Shown: in pieces, positions 1-5,288 of the stretch
Numbering within the stretch: the first letter of the stretch is position 1
How the letters are laid out: every line of letters starts with the position of its first letter
From: Flavobacteriaceae bacterium
Lineage (GTDB): Bacteria; Bacteroidota; Bacteroidia; Flavobacteriales; Flavobacteriaceae
Reading direction: 5' to 3'
Assembly: GCA_013001365.1 (NCBI GenBank)
Contig: JABDMQ010000338.1
Span: 1-5,288, forward strand
DNA: 5,288 bases
Program-made: the position numbers and the translations under genes
The notes under the pieces: generated by a model
Databases searched by the model: none
Told to the model about the DNA's origin: nothing
What the model saw: the letters and a program-made list of their open reading frames with translations, nothing else

Positions 1-665
1 TTGGTAAACTCCTCATCCTTGCTGATTATAAGAGGCTCTCCTCTACGCTGTGGAACTTCTACTGAAACTACTTCATCAGCGAATTTACCAGCTTCCCAGG
101 CTGCCGTAGATCGATTGTAAGATTGAATTGCAAAAGCATCTTGGTCTTCCCTAGAAAATTCATGTTCTACAGCACATGCATCTGCGCAGACGCCCATGGC
201 ATTTTGATCATAAACATCGACTAGACCGTCTTTTTGCATGCCATCCTCCAGTGTTGCTGGACCAAATTTAGTCGAGGTCCTGGCATGATAATAATGAGGG
301 ATCAGGCTCATGTTTTCCATTCCTCCAGCAACAACTATGTCTGCGTCACCTAATGCGATGGCCTGGGCTCCTTGCATAATGGCCTTCATTCCAGAAGCAC
401 AAACTTTATTCACGGTTGTGCAAGGCACAGAATCAGGAATACCAGCAAATATAGCAGCTTGTCTTGCCGGAGCTTGTCCAGAACCTGCTTGAACAACATG
501 CCCCATTAACACTTCATCCACCAAATCTGGTTTAAGATTGATTCTTTCGATTGCGGCCTTAATCGCTGTTGCTCCCAATCTAGGAGCTGGAACAATAGAT
601 AAGCCACCTAAAAAGCTTCCTATTGGTGTTCGAACGGCAGATACAATTACAACCTCTTTGTTCAT
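1..665 (-). CDS. Acetyl-CoA C-acetyltransferase (thiolase), N-terminal part, cut by window edge
   Basis: The minus frame is open from an ATG at 665-663 to the left edge and gives 221 residues, a little over half of a usual thiolase of about 390. It starts MNKEVVIVSAVRTPIGSFLG, the standard thiolase N-terminus. The nucleophilic cysteine is Cys89 in VNKVCASGMK (residues 85-94), and the glycine-rich VVAGGMENMS (111-120) follows. The C-terminal half, with the active-site His and second Cys, lies outside the window. The family condenses two acetyl-CoA to acetoacetyl-CoA or runs the reverse thiolysis, in the cytoplasm. The sequence alone does not separate a biosynthetic acetyltransferase from a degradative thiolase, although the short-chain acetyltransferase type fits best. 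There is no Shine-Dalgarno sequence before the ATG. The gene is transcribed divergently from the PgpH-like gene, with a 127-bp gap. A shorter plus-strand open frame at 310-492 is a shadow of this gene. Confidence 0.95.
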   Translation of the reverse strand, partial: MNKEVVIVSAVRTPIGSFLGGLSIVPAPRLGATAIKAAIERINLKPDLVDEVLMGHVVQAGSGQAPARQAAIFAGIPDSVPCTTVNKVCASGMKAIMQGAQAIALGDADIVVAGGMENMSLIPHYYHARTSTKFGPATLEDGMQKDGLVDVYDQNAMGVCADACAVEHEFSREDQDAFAIQSYNRSTAAWEAGKFADEVVSVEVPQRRGEPLIISKDEEFT

Positions 666-700
666 GGATATAAAATTGGAAATTATAGTACGAAATTAAG

Positions 701-727
701 CAAATTAATCATAAAGGAGAAAGTCAA
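701..727 (-). promoter_or_regulatory. Weak candidate promoter for the thiolase gene
   Basis: On the minus strand a TTG (727-725) is followed after 16 bases by TTAATTTG (708-701), one mismatch from the Bacteroidota -7 element TAnnTTTG. A second near-match, TAATTTCG, lies at 698-691 but sits 26 bases from that TTG. The position, 36-60 bases before the ATG, is suitable, but neither candidate matches fully in both sequence and spacing. Confidence 0.3.
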
Positions 728-740
728 CGATTGTTTTTGA

Positions 741-773
741 TTGGCTAGCTATCGCTTAAAATCATTACTTTTG
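741..773 (+). promoter_or_regulatory. Promoter of the PgpH-like gene (Bacteroidota type)
   Basis: TTG at 741-743, then 22 bases, then TACTTTTG at 766-773, a full match to TAnnTTTG. A transcription start about 6-8 bases later would leave a leader of roughly 12-14 nt before the ATG at 793. No Shine-Dalgarno sequence is present in that leader, which is usual in Flavobacteriia. Confidence 0.6.
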
Positions 774-792
774 GAAGAACCTATTCAAATCG

Positions 793-2841
793 ATGAAAGA
801 CTTAATAAATAAGCTTTACAAAAACCATGGACTTATATATAAAGGCCTTCTTTTTATAGCTACAACCTTCGTCATTGTTTATTTGTTTCCGAAGAGTGGA
901 ACTTTTAAATATGATTTTGTCCAAGGTAAACCGTGGCAGTCAGAGAACCTTTATGCGCCTTTCGATTTTGCAATTTCTAAATCTGAAGATGAATTGAATG
1001 AAGAAATAGAGGAGGTGAAATTGAATTCATCGGTTTTTTTTCAAAGAGACATTAATGTAAAGACCAGGGTACTTCATGCCTATGATAACAAATTCAGCTC
1101 TTATATAAAGGACACTCTATCCAGAACTCAATTACAGCAAGTAAATCAAAAAGGGAAAAGCGTACTCGCTTCACTTTATGATATAGGCATCTTGTCTGAT
1201 TCCTATAGTTTTGGCGATAATAAAACTGTAATCATCTTAGAGGAGCGCTTACAGAAAGCAACCTTGGAATTCAATAAACTAATAGCTCAAGGTGAATTAA
1301 GAGAAACAATACAAGAAAAGTTGAATAATGAAGGGCTTAGTGATCTTGCAGTGCCTCTTGGATCACTTTTCTTTGAGGTTATCGAGCCCAACCTTGAGTA
1401 TAATAATGAGCTTACCCAGAAAGTAATGCAAGAAGAGCTCGATAGGATATCACGGACCAGGGGAAAAGTTGAAAAAGAAACACTTATAGTTTCCAAAGGC
1501 GAGGTTGTTGAAGGCGACACCTTCAAGATCCTGGAATCCCTTAAGAATGAATATAAATCGAAAGTTTGGAACGAATCGAATTATAATTGGGTTGTTGCGG
1601 CCTACACGCTTTTAGTTGCGTTGGCCTTACTTATGTTATTGTTATTCTTGAGGAAATATAGATTTGAGGTATTCAAGAATAACACCAAGGTAACGTTCAT
1701 ATTCTTCAATATTGCTTTTATGGTATTGCTGACCACCTTAGTGGTCAATTACAATTCAATTTATGTGTATGTAGTGCCTATTTGTATTCTTCCTTTGGTA
1801 TTAAAAGCCTTTTTTGATGCCAGACTCGGTCTTTTTGCGCATGTTATAACAGTTTTGTTGTTGGGCTTTATAGTTCCTAACAATTATGAATACATGTTCT
1901 TACAGATAATGGCAGGTATTGTTACCATTCTCACAGTATCAGAATTATATAAACGAGCCAATCTTTTCATTTCTGTTGGCCAAATAACGTTGATTTACAT
2001 TATTGCATATTTTGCATTCTTTGTCATTCATGAAGGTTCAATAGAAACTATTAAATGGGAAACCTTTGGATTGTTCATACTTTGTGGCTTGGCTACATTG
2101 TTCGTGCAGCCACTTATTTACGTTTATGAAAAGCTTTTTGGCTTGGTCTCAGATGTATCACTATTGGAATTGTCTGATACTAATACCAAATTACTTAAAG
2201 ACCTTTCCAATAAAGCTCCTGGCACGTTTCATCATTCCTTGAACGTGGCTAACTTAGCGGAAGCATCTGCAAATGAAATAGGCGCCAACGCCATGTTACT
2301 TAGAGTAGGGGCATTGTATCATGATATAGGTAAAATGAAAAATCCAACTTTTTTTACCGAAAACCAATCTGCCATCATTAATCCACACGATGAACTATCG
2401 AATAAGGAGAGTGCAAGAATCATAATAGATCATGTTATCGATGGCATAGAAATAGCCAAAAAGAATAATTTGCCTGACAGGGTCATTGATTTTATCCGTA
2501 CGCATCATGGAACTAGTTTAGTATATTTCTTCTATTCTCAAGAAAAAAATACAGAAGACTTAGTTGATGAAGAGGATTTTAGATATCCTGGACCGAAGCC
2601 ATTCAGTAAGGAAACAGCTATTTTAATGATGTGCGATAGTGTAGAGGCTGCGTCAAAAAGCCTTAAAGAACCCACTACCGTTAAGATAGATGCATTCGTC
2701 GAAAACATCATTAACAAACAAATGGAAGAAGGTCAATTCTTGAATGCCAATATTACATTCAAGGAAATTCAATCGATAAAAAAGGTACTAAAACAAAAAC
2801 TTGCCAATATCTATCATCTTCGAATCGAATATCCCGAATAG
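793..2841 (+). CDS. pgpH: PgpH-type membrane HD phosphodiesterase (7TMR-HDED / 7TM / HD), probable c-di-AMP hydrolase
   Basis: This 682-residue protein has the full PgpH architecture. An N-terminal membrane segment (about 16-32) is followed by an extracytoplasmic 7TMR-HDED-like region (about 50-262). Seven further hydrophobic segments come next (about 266-286, 299-320, 322-341, 345-362, 367-385, 389-412, 424-447), then a cytoplasmic HD domain (about 470-680). The expected metal ligands are all visible: His481 in GTFHHSLNVA, His510-Asp511 in YHDIGK, His547, His571-His572 in RTHHG, and Asp615 in MMCDS. Their spacings (29, 36, 24 and 43 residues) equal those I recall for Listeria PgpH. Characterised homologues hydrolyse c-di-AMP to pApA, which affects osmotic and cell-wall homeostasis. 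That activity is inferred here from family. It is preceded by its own promoter and followed by the tRNA cluster after 91 bases, with no clear hairpin terminator between. ATG 793 fits the membrane start and the promoter. Confidence 0.93.
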   Translation: MKDLINKLYKNHGLIYKGLLFIATTFVIVYLFPKSGTFKYDFVQGKPWQSENLYAPFDFAISKSEDELNEEIEEVKLNSSVFFQRDINVKTRVLHAYDNKFSSYIKDTLSRTQLQQVNQKGKSVLASLYDIGILSDSYSFGDNKTVIILEERLQKATLEFNKLIAQGELRETIQEKLNNEGLSDLAVPLGSLFFEVIEPNLEYNNELTQKVMQEELDRISRTRGKVEKETLIVSKGEVVEGDTFKILESLKNEYKSKVWNESNYNWVVAAYTLLVALALLMLLLFLRKYRFEVFKNNTKVTFIFFNIAFMVLLTTLVVNYNSIYVYVVPICILPLVLKAFFDARLGLFAHVITVLLLGFIVPNNYEYMFLQIMAGIVTILTVSELYKRANLFISVGQITLIYIIAYFAFFVIHEGSIETIKWETFGLFILCGLATLFVQPLIYVYEKLFGLVSDVSLLELSDTNTKLLKDLSNKAPGTFHHSLNVANLAEASANEIGANAMLLRVGALYHDIGKMKNPTFFTENQSAIINPHDELSNKESARIIIDHVIDGIEIAKKNNLPDRVIDFIRTHHGTSLVYFFYSQEKNTEDLVDEEDFRYPGPKPFSKETAILMMCDSVEAASKSLKEPTTVKIDAFVENIINKQMEEGQFLNANITFKEIQSIKKVLKQKLANIYHLRIEYPE

Positions 2842-2863
2842 GCTCAAAAAAATAATAAAATAG

Positions 2864-2894
2864 TTGCGTTCTTTAAGATGTTAAACTACATTTG
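2864..2894 (+). promoter_or_regulatory. Promoter of the tRNA Ser-Pro-Arg cluster
   Basis: TTG at 2864-2866, a 20-base spacer, then TACATTTG at 2887-2894, an exact TAnnTTTG match at ideal spacing. Transcription would begin near 2900, about 30 bases before tRNA-Ser. A second, imperfect -7-like sequence (TTACTTTG, 2906-2913) lies downstream without a well-placed -33 partner. Confidence 0.7.
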
Positions 2895-2932
2895 CAACCG
2901 CAAATTTACTTTGCAAAGTTCAGATATAAACA

Positions 2933-3016
2933 GGAGAGGTGCCAGAGTGGTAATGGAGCAGATTGCTAATCTGTCGACGGGTAACTGTCGCCTGGGTTCG
3001 AGTCCCAGTCTCTCCG
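2933..3016 (+). tRNA. tRNA-Ser, anticodon GCT
   Basis: The acceptor strand GGAGAGG (2933-2939) pairs with TCTCTCC (3009-3015), with one G-T wobble, and the discriminator is G3016. The anticodon stem GCAGA/TCTGT encloses the loop with GCT at 2965-2967, which reads AGC and AGU codons. The long variable arm is typical of a class II tRNA-Ser. CCA is not encoded. It is the first of three tRNAs in a likely single transcript; the gap to tRNA-Pro is 14 bases. Confidence 0.96.
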
Positions 3017-3030
3017 CTTTATTTGAATTT

Positions 3031-3108
3031 CGGGGTGTAGCGTAGCCCGGTTATCGCGCCGCGTTTGGGACGCGGAGGTCGCAGGTTCGAATCCTGCCAC
3101 CCCGACCA
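3031..3108 (+). tRNA. tRNA-Pro, anticodon TGG
   Basis: The acceptor CGGGGTG (3031-3037) pairs perfectly with CACCCCG (3098-3104), and the discriminator is A3105. The anticodon arm CCGCG / TTTGGGA / CGCGG places TGG at 3066-3068, for CCN proline codons. The T-arm has the standard GGTTCGAATCC. Bases 3106-3108 are CCA, so this one appears to encode its CCA end while the flanking tRNAs do not. Confidence 0.96.
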
Positions 3109-3131
3109 TTTTCAGGACAAGGTCCTTGAAT

Positions 3132-3175
<44 letters not shown>

Positions 3176-3205
<30 letters not shown>

Positions 3206-3236
3206 CTAAAACCATATCTCTTTAGATGTGGTTTTT
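3176..3236 (+). repeat. Direct repeat, copy 1 (tRNA-Arg 3' half plus terminator)
   Basis: This stretch matches 3516-3576 at 56 of 61 positions without gaps, at an offset of exactly 340 bases. The first 30 bases (variable loop, T-arm, 3' acceptor strand, discriminator) are identical. The five differences are at 3206, 3207, 3220, 3222 and 3223, that is, in the two bases before the terminator stem and in its loop. The terminator stem itself is unchanged. Confidence 0.93.
3208..3236 (+). terminator. Intrinsic terminator of the tRNA cluster (copy 1)
   Basis: AAAACCATATCT (3208-3219), loop CTTT, AGATGTGGTTTT (3224-3235) form a 12-bp stem with one G-U pair, ending in a run of five T (3232-3236). 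It begins two bases after the tRNA-Arg discriminator. A near-identical copy follows the tRNA-Arg fragment at 3548-3578. The GIY-YIG ATG lies only five bases after this T-run. Confidence 0.75.
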
Positions 3237-3241
3237 AGTTT

Positions 3242-3496
3242 ATGGGCTATCAAGTTTACATTCTATATTCTGCGCAGATCGACAAGTATTATGTTGGTCA
3301 TACCTCAAATTCCTTGCCTGATTGTCTCCGAAGACATTTGTCAAATCACAAAGGCTTTACTGCAATGGCCAAAGACTGGGTGATATGCTATTCTGAAGTG
3401 TTTGAATCCAAATCAACTGCCTATAGAAGGGAGCGAGAAATCAAGTCAATGAAATCACGTGATTATATTGAGTCATTGATTCGTGAAAGAGGATAG
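3242..3496 (+). CDS. Small GIY-YIG nuclease-domain protein, catalytic Arg replaced by Cys
   Basis: This 84-residue single-domain protein resembles the stand-alone GIY-YIG/URI family (COG2827-like). Visible features are VYILYS (5-10, the GIY strand), YYVGHTS (16-22, the YIG strand), RRHLSNHKGFT (30-40), the aromatic W46, and the helix AYRREREIK (60-68) with the family's metal-binding Glu as Glu64. Family members usually have Arg-Leu-x-x-His after the YIG strand. Here the Arg position is Cys28 (TGT at 3323-3325), one C-to-T change from CGT, so activity is doubtful. The domain starts at residue 4, which supports ATG 3242. That ATG lies five bases after a terminator, with no Shine-Dalgarno sequence or promoter of its own in view, so expression may need read-through from the tRNA operon. 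The last Gly codon and the TAG stop lie inside sequence copied from tRNA-Arg. The natural substrate is unknown. Confidence 0.88.
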   Translation: MGYQVYILYSAQIDKYYVGHTSNSLPDCLRRHLSNHKGFTAMAKDWVICYSEVFESKSTAYRREREIKSMKSRDYIESLIRERG

Positions 3497-3545
3497 AGCA
3501 TCCCGAGAATCGGGACGGTCCTAGGTTCGAATCCTAGTGCCATCA
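3491..3545 (+). pseudogene. Partial tRNA-Arg copy with the anticodon arm replaced by a hairpin
   Basis: Bases 3491-3500 (GGATAGAGCA) equal 3149-3158 of tRNA-Arg, that is, the D-loop GG through the 3' D-stem. Bases 3516-3545 equal 3176-3205, from the variable loop to the discriminator. Between them the 17-nt anticodon arm is replaced by TCCCGAGAATCGGGA (3501-3515), a perfect 6-bp stem with a 3-nt loop. The 5' acceptor strand and 5' D-stem are absent: the preceding bases belong to the GIY-YIG reading frame and do not match. It cannot fold into a full cloverleaf or decode arginine, but the T-arm (3521-3537) and the hairpin can form. An automated tRNA search would probably miss it. Confidence 0.9.
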
Positions 3546-3576
3546 GAAAAACCATATCTGTCCAGATGTGGTTTTT
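3516..3576 (+). repeat. Direct repeat, copy 2 (tRNA-Arg 3' half plus terminator)
   Basis: Partner of 3176-3236, with 56 of 61 bases identical at a 340-base offset. The tRNA part (3516-3545) is unchanged. After the repeat the T-run continues to 3578, longer than in copy 1. Confidence 0.93.
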
Positions 3577-3578
3577 TT
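3548..3578 (+). terminator. Intrinsic terminator after the tRNA-Arg fragment (copy 2)
   Basis: The same 12-bp stem as copy 1 (3548-3559 with 3564-3575) has the loop GTCC and seven T (3572-3578). It would end a transcript carrying the GIY-YIG gene and the tRNA-like tail. The longer T-run suggests it is the stronger of the two. Confidence 0.75.
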
Positions 3579-3658
3579 CTTTATTTATGTCACTTATCGG
3601 ATTTTTTTGTGTGTTTTAACGGATTAACGAGTAATTTTTTCAATTAATCGAAATTTTA

Positions 3659-3688
3659 TTGCGTGACCTTAATGCTGCCTTATGTTTG
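3659..3688 (+). promoter_or_regulatory. Promoter of the lipoprotein gene
   Basis: TTG at 3659-3661, 19 bases, then TATGTTTG at 3681-3688, an exact TAnnTTTG match. Predicted transcription starts near 3694-3696, leaving about 40 nt before the ATG at 3734 but only a few before the ATG at 3701. This supports the downstream start. The rest of 3579-3733 shows nothing else recognisable. Confidence 0.65.
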
Positions 3689-3733
3689 TGGTGTAATTAA
3701 ATGTTACGCCCCAAAAACCTAATATATAGTATC

Positions 3734-4102
3734 ATGAAAAATTTAACCTACATCCTTTTAATTTCTTTATCTGCTTTAACTTTTAACTGTACATCTGATG
3801 GTGCTTATGAAGATGCTACTAAACTAGATAACTCATTTGCAGCTAGATTCATTAATGAAAGTGCTTCAGCAGTAGATCTTGTGGTATACGATATCAACGG
3901 AAATGTTGTAAGTACTGAAAAAGACATCAACCCTGGTAGTTCATTTGAACTTTCCCAGTTGAGCAATGAAGAGACTACTTTCAGAATCGTAACTGAAGTT
4001 TCGGATAGGATTGCGGTTTTAGATATAGAAGATACAAACAGTTATTATGTTGTGCTTAACGACGAAAATTTTGTTAGCACTATTGAAACTGCTAGACTTT
4101 AG
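3734..4102 (+). CDS. Small predicted lipoprotein of unknown function
   Basis: I chose ATG 3734 over the in-frame ATG 3701. From 3734 the protein begins with a standard signal peptide, MKNLTYILLISLSALTFNC, with Cys19 as the likely lipidated residue. The upstream ATG would put an extra polar stretch before it and would lie only a few bases from the predicted transcription start. The product is 122 residues. The Cys is followed by TSDGAYED, acidic as in the export signals reported for surface lipoproteins of Bacteroidota, so outer-leaflet or surface display is possible but not certain. The rest alternates short polar and hydrophobic stretches, suggesting a small beta-rich fold, with no Cys or catalytic motif. 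I do not recognise the family. It has its own promoter, and its last 11 bases overlap the end of the convergent methyltransferase gene. Confidence 0.8.
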   Translation: MKNLTYILLISLSALTFNCTSDGAYEDATKLDNSFAARFINESASAVDLVVYDINGNVVSTEKDINPGSSFELSQLSNEETTFRIVTEVSDRIAVLDIEDTNSYYVVLNDENFVSTIETARL

Positions 4103-5273
4103 AACAAACTAGAACTTCCTTTTGTTCATTTATATTAGTTATAAAGAACATATAGATTGTCCCACCATCTTTAAGATTTAGTTTCTTTTTAATTTGTTCT
4201 ACAGTATCTGGAAAATTTCGAGTGCTAACATTAACATTATAATTCAAGAACTCCTTTTTAAGGAGTTTTTTGTTATATGGCAAGACCTTATCGATCTTGA
4301 ATCGCCTCCCAGGAAAATCCAGGAATATGTCTGACGTATAAAGATGTGTGTTAGGATGAAGCTTATCGACCTTATATCTTTCTGATATCAGTCTAAACGC
4401 ACCTGATTTAAGTATGGCCCTATTAGGGGCATATAAATAATTCTTGGCTTGGGAATAACTAGTTTTTGCATCGGTCTCATCTAACAAACTAAAAGAAAAG
4501 ACCTCGCGTTCTTCATTAATTAAATTAATTGTCTTGATAGCAATCGGACCAGAATAGTCTTTCTGCAATATCCATAATAGCTCTTTTAGCTCATTATTCG
4601 TGGCAACAATATGAATACTTTTTATTGAATGTAATTCCTTGATTCCTGCCTTTATATCAAGTAATGGTGATGTCTTAACCAAAATATTATCAGAATGCAT
4701 AAACAAATCATCCAGATAATCGGGAACATTGGGTGAGCAATCCCTTAAAAAAAACACCTTGCCTTTTGTCTTATGCCTTCTTGATGGGTCTATATATATC
4801 CAGTCATAATGTCTACTTGACCCTTTCAAAACATCTATACCATCAGATTCCCTTGTTGTAACGTTACCTATATTCAATGCATTGAAATTATTTCTAGCGA
4901 TATTAGATAGGTCGGTGTCCATTTCACAATGAATCACCTTATTGAATCTTTTTGAAAAATAATACGAATCCACGCCAAATCCTCCTGTTAAATCAATAAG
5001 TGAATTGCCATCTATTAACATGGATTTATATTCTGCAGTGGTCTCTGAAGACGCTTGTTCTATACTTAGCTTATTCGGATAATAAATTCCTTTAGATCCG
5101 TACCACGTAGGAAGCTTATATCGACACTTCTTCTTGGCTTCAATCTGTTCAACTAATTCTTTATTGCTAACATTCTTGAAAAGAGGTTTTCGGAATAATA
5201 CCTTAGTAACATCTTTATCAATATAATTATTTATAAAGTCTTGAACAGTAGTATTTAAGATGTGTTTATTCAA
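4092..5273 (-). CDS. Class I SAM-dependent methyltransferase with THUMP-like domain (PG_1098-type)
   Basis: This 393-residue protein has a Rossmann methyltransferase core. Motif I is LIDLTGGFGVDS (92-103), the acidic residue ending strand 2 is in HCEMD (115-119), and the motif IV position is IDPSRR (161-166), close to the DPP(R) of N-methylating RNA enzymes. An N-terminal region (about 1-85, with KLPTWYGSKGIYYP) and a C-terminal region (about 275-390) match the PG_1098 ferredoxin-like and THUMP-like parts as I recall them from Bacteroidota. A THUMP-like domain implies an RNA substrate, perhaps tRNA or rRNA, but the modified base is unknown. The start used is TTG at 5273-5271. The same frame stays open to 5288 without an ATG, so the true start may lie outside the window. 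The TTG position agrees with the N-terminus I expect for the family. The stop overlaps the lipoprotein gene by 11 bases, tail to tail. Confidence 0.85.
   Translation of the reverse strand: MNKHILNTTVQDFINNYIDKDVTKVLFRKPLFKNVSNKELVEQIEAKKKCRYKLPTWYGSKGIYYPNKLSIEQASSETTAEYKSMLIDGNSLIDLTGGFGVDSYYFSKRFNKVIHCEMDTDLSNIARNNFNALNIGNVTTRESDGIDVLKGSSRHYDWIYIDPSRRHKTKGKVFFLRDCSPNVPDYLDDLFMHSDNILVKTSPLLDIKAGIKELHSIKSIHIVATNNELKELLWILQKDYSGPIAIKTINLINEEREVFSFSLLDETDAKTSYSQAKNYLYAPNRAILKSGAFRLISERYKVDKLHPNTHLYTSDIFLDFPGRRFKIDKVLPYNKKLLKKEFLNYNVNVSTRNFPDTVEQIKKKLNLKDGGTIYMFFITNINEQKEVLVCSKV
4245..4271 (+). terminator. Possible plus-strand terminator inside the convergent gene
   Basis: AACTCCTT (4249-4256), TTT, AAGGAGTT (4260-4267) form a perfect 8-bp stem, extendable to 11 bp with one G-U pair, followed by T to 4271. 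In the plus direction it could end the lipoprotein transcript about 170 bases after its stop. It lies within codons for KKEFL of the minus-strand methyltransferase, so it may be fortuitous. Confidence 0.4.
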
Positions 5274-5288
5274 TATTTGACTATAAGT

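Noticed and set aside
310..492. Plus-strand open frame of 60 codons
   Set aside because: It lies wholly inside the thiolase gene on the other strand, whose translation has clear family motifs. It is an antisense shadow.
1287..1526. Minus-strand open frame of 79 codons
   Set aside because: It lies inside the PgpH-like gene, and its Ser/Pro/Leu-rich translation is typical of a shadow frame.
2842..2932. Terminator after the PgpH-like gene
   Set aside because: There are A-rich runs but no stable stem followed by T in the plus direction. The short TTTGC/GCAAA pairing overlaps the tRNA promoter and lacks a T-run.
3501..3515. CRISPR-like or transposon inverted repeat
   Set aside because: It is a single short hairpin with no repeated spacing and no matching terminal repeat elsewhere in the window.
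3491..3545. A second functional tRNA-Arg
   Set aside because: There is no 5' acceptor strand, no 5' D-stem and no anticodon loop, so only a fragment remains.
3701..3733. Upstream ATG of the lipoprotein frame
   Set aside because: It would start only a few bases from the predicted transcription start and put eleven extra residues before a standard signal peptide. ATG 3734 fits better.

Overview
The window is AT-rich and looks like a chromosomal stretch of a Bacteroidota bacterium, most likely Flavobacteriia/Flavobacteriaceae. Three things point there: repeated matches to the TTG-N19-22-TAnnTTTG promoter of that phylum, start codons without a Shine-Dalgarno sequence, and protein families typical of the group (a PgpH-type 7TM-HD protein and a PG_1098/THUMP-like methyltransferase).

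Layout. 1-665 (minus) is the N-terminal part of an acetyl-CoA acetyltransferase (thiolase) that runs off the left edge. 666-792 is a divergent promoter region. 793-2841 (plus) is a complete membrane HD phosphodiesterase of the PgpH family, with all seven expected metal ligands. 2933-3205 is a tRNA cluster Ser(GCT)-Pro(TGG)-Arg(TCT), with a good promoter upstream and an intrinsic terminator downstream. 3242-3496 is a small GIY-YIG nuclease-like gene wedged between the intact tRNA-Arg and a partial copy of it. 3734-4102 is a small predicted lipoprotein with its own promoter. 4092-5273 (minus) is a THUMP-like class I SAM methyltransferase, convergent with and overlapping the lipoprotein gene.

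The part that stands out is 3132-3578. The 3' half of tRNA-Arg and its terminator are repeated 340 bp downstream, directly after the GIY-YIG gene. The second copy begins at the invariant GG of the D-loop, supplies the nuclease's stop codon, keeps the T-arm and 3' acceptor strand base for base, and has the 17-nt anticodon arm replaced by a 15-nt perfect hairpin. This looks like a minimal, tRNA-targeted nuclease element with a tRNA-mimic 3' end. The nuclease carries Cys where the family's catalytic Arg is expected, so this copy may be catalytically impaired. How it moves, and whether the mimic acts as DNA or RNA, is inference.

The remaining genes are housekeeping: acyl-CoA metabolism, probable c-di-AMP turnover, translation and probable RNA methylation. 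Nothing shows that they act together. Several are simply neighbours with separate promoters.
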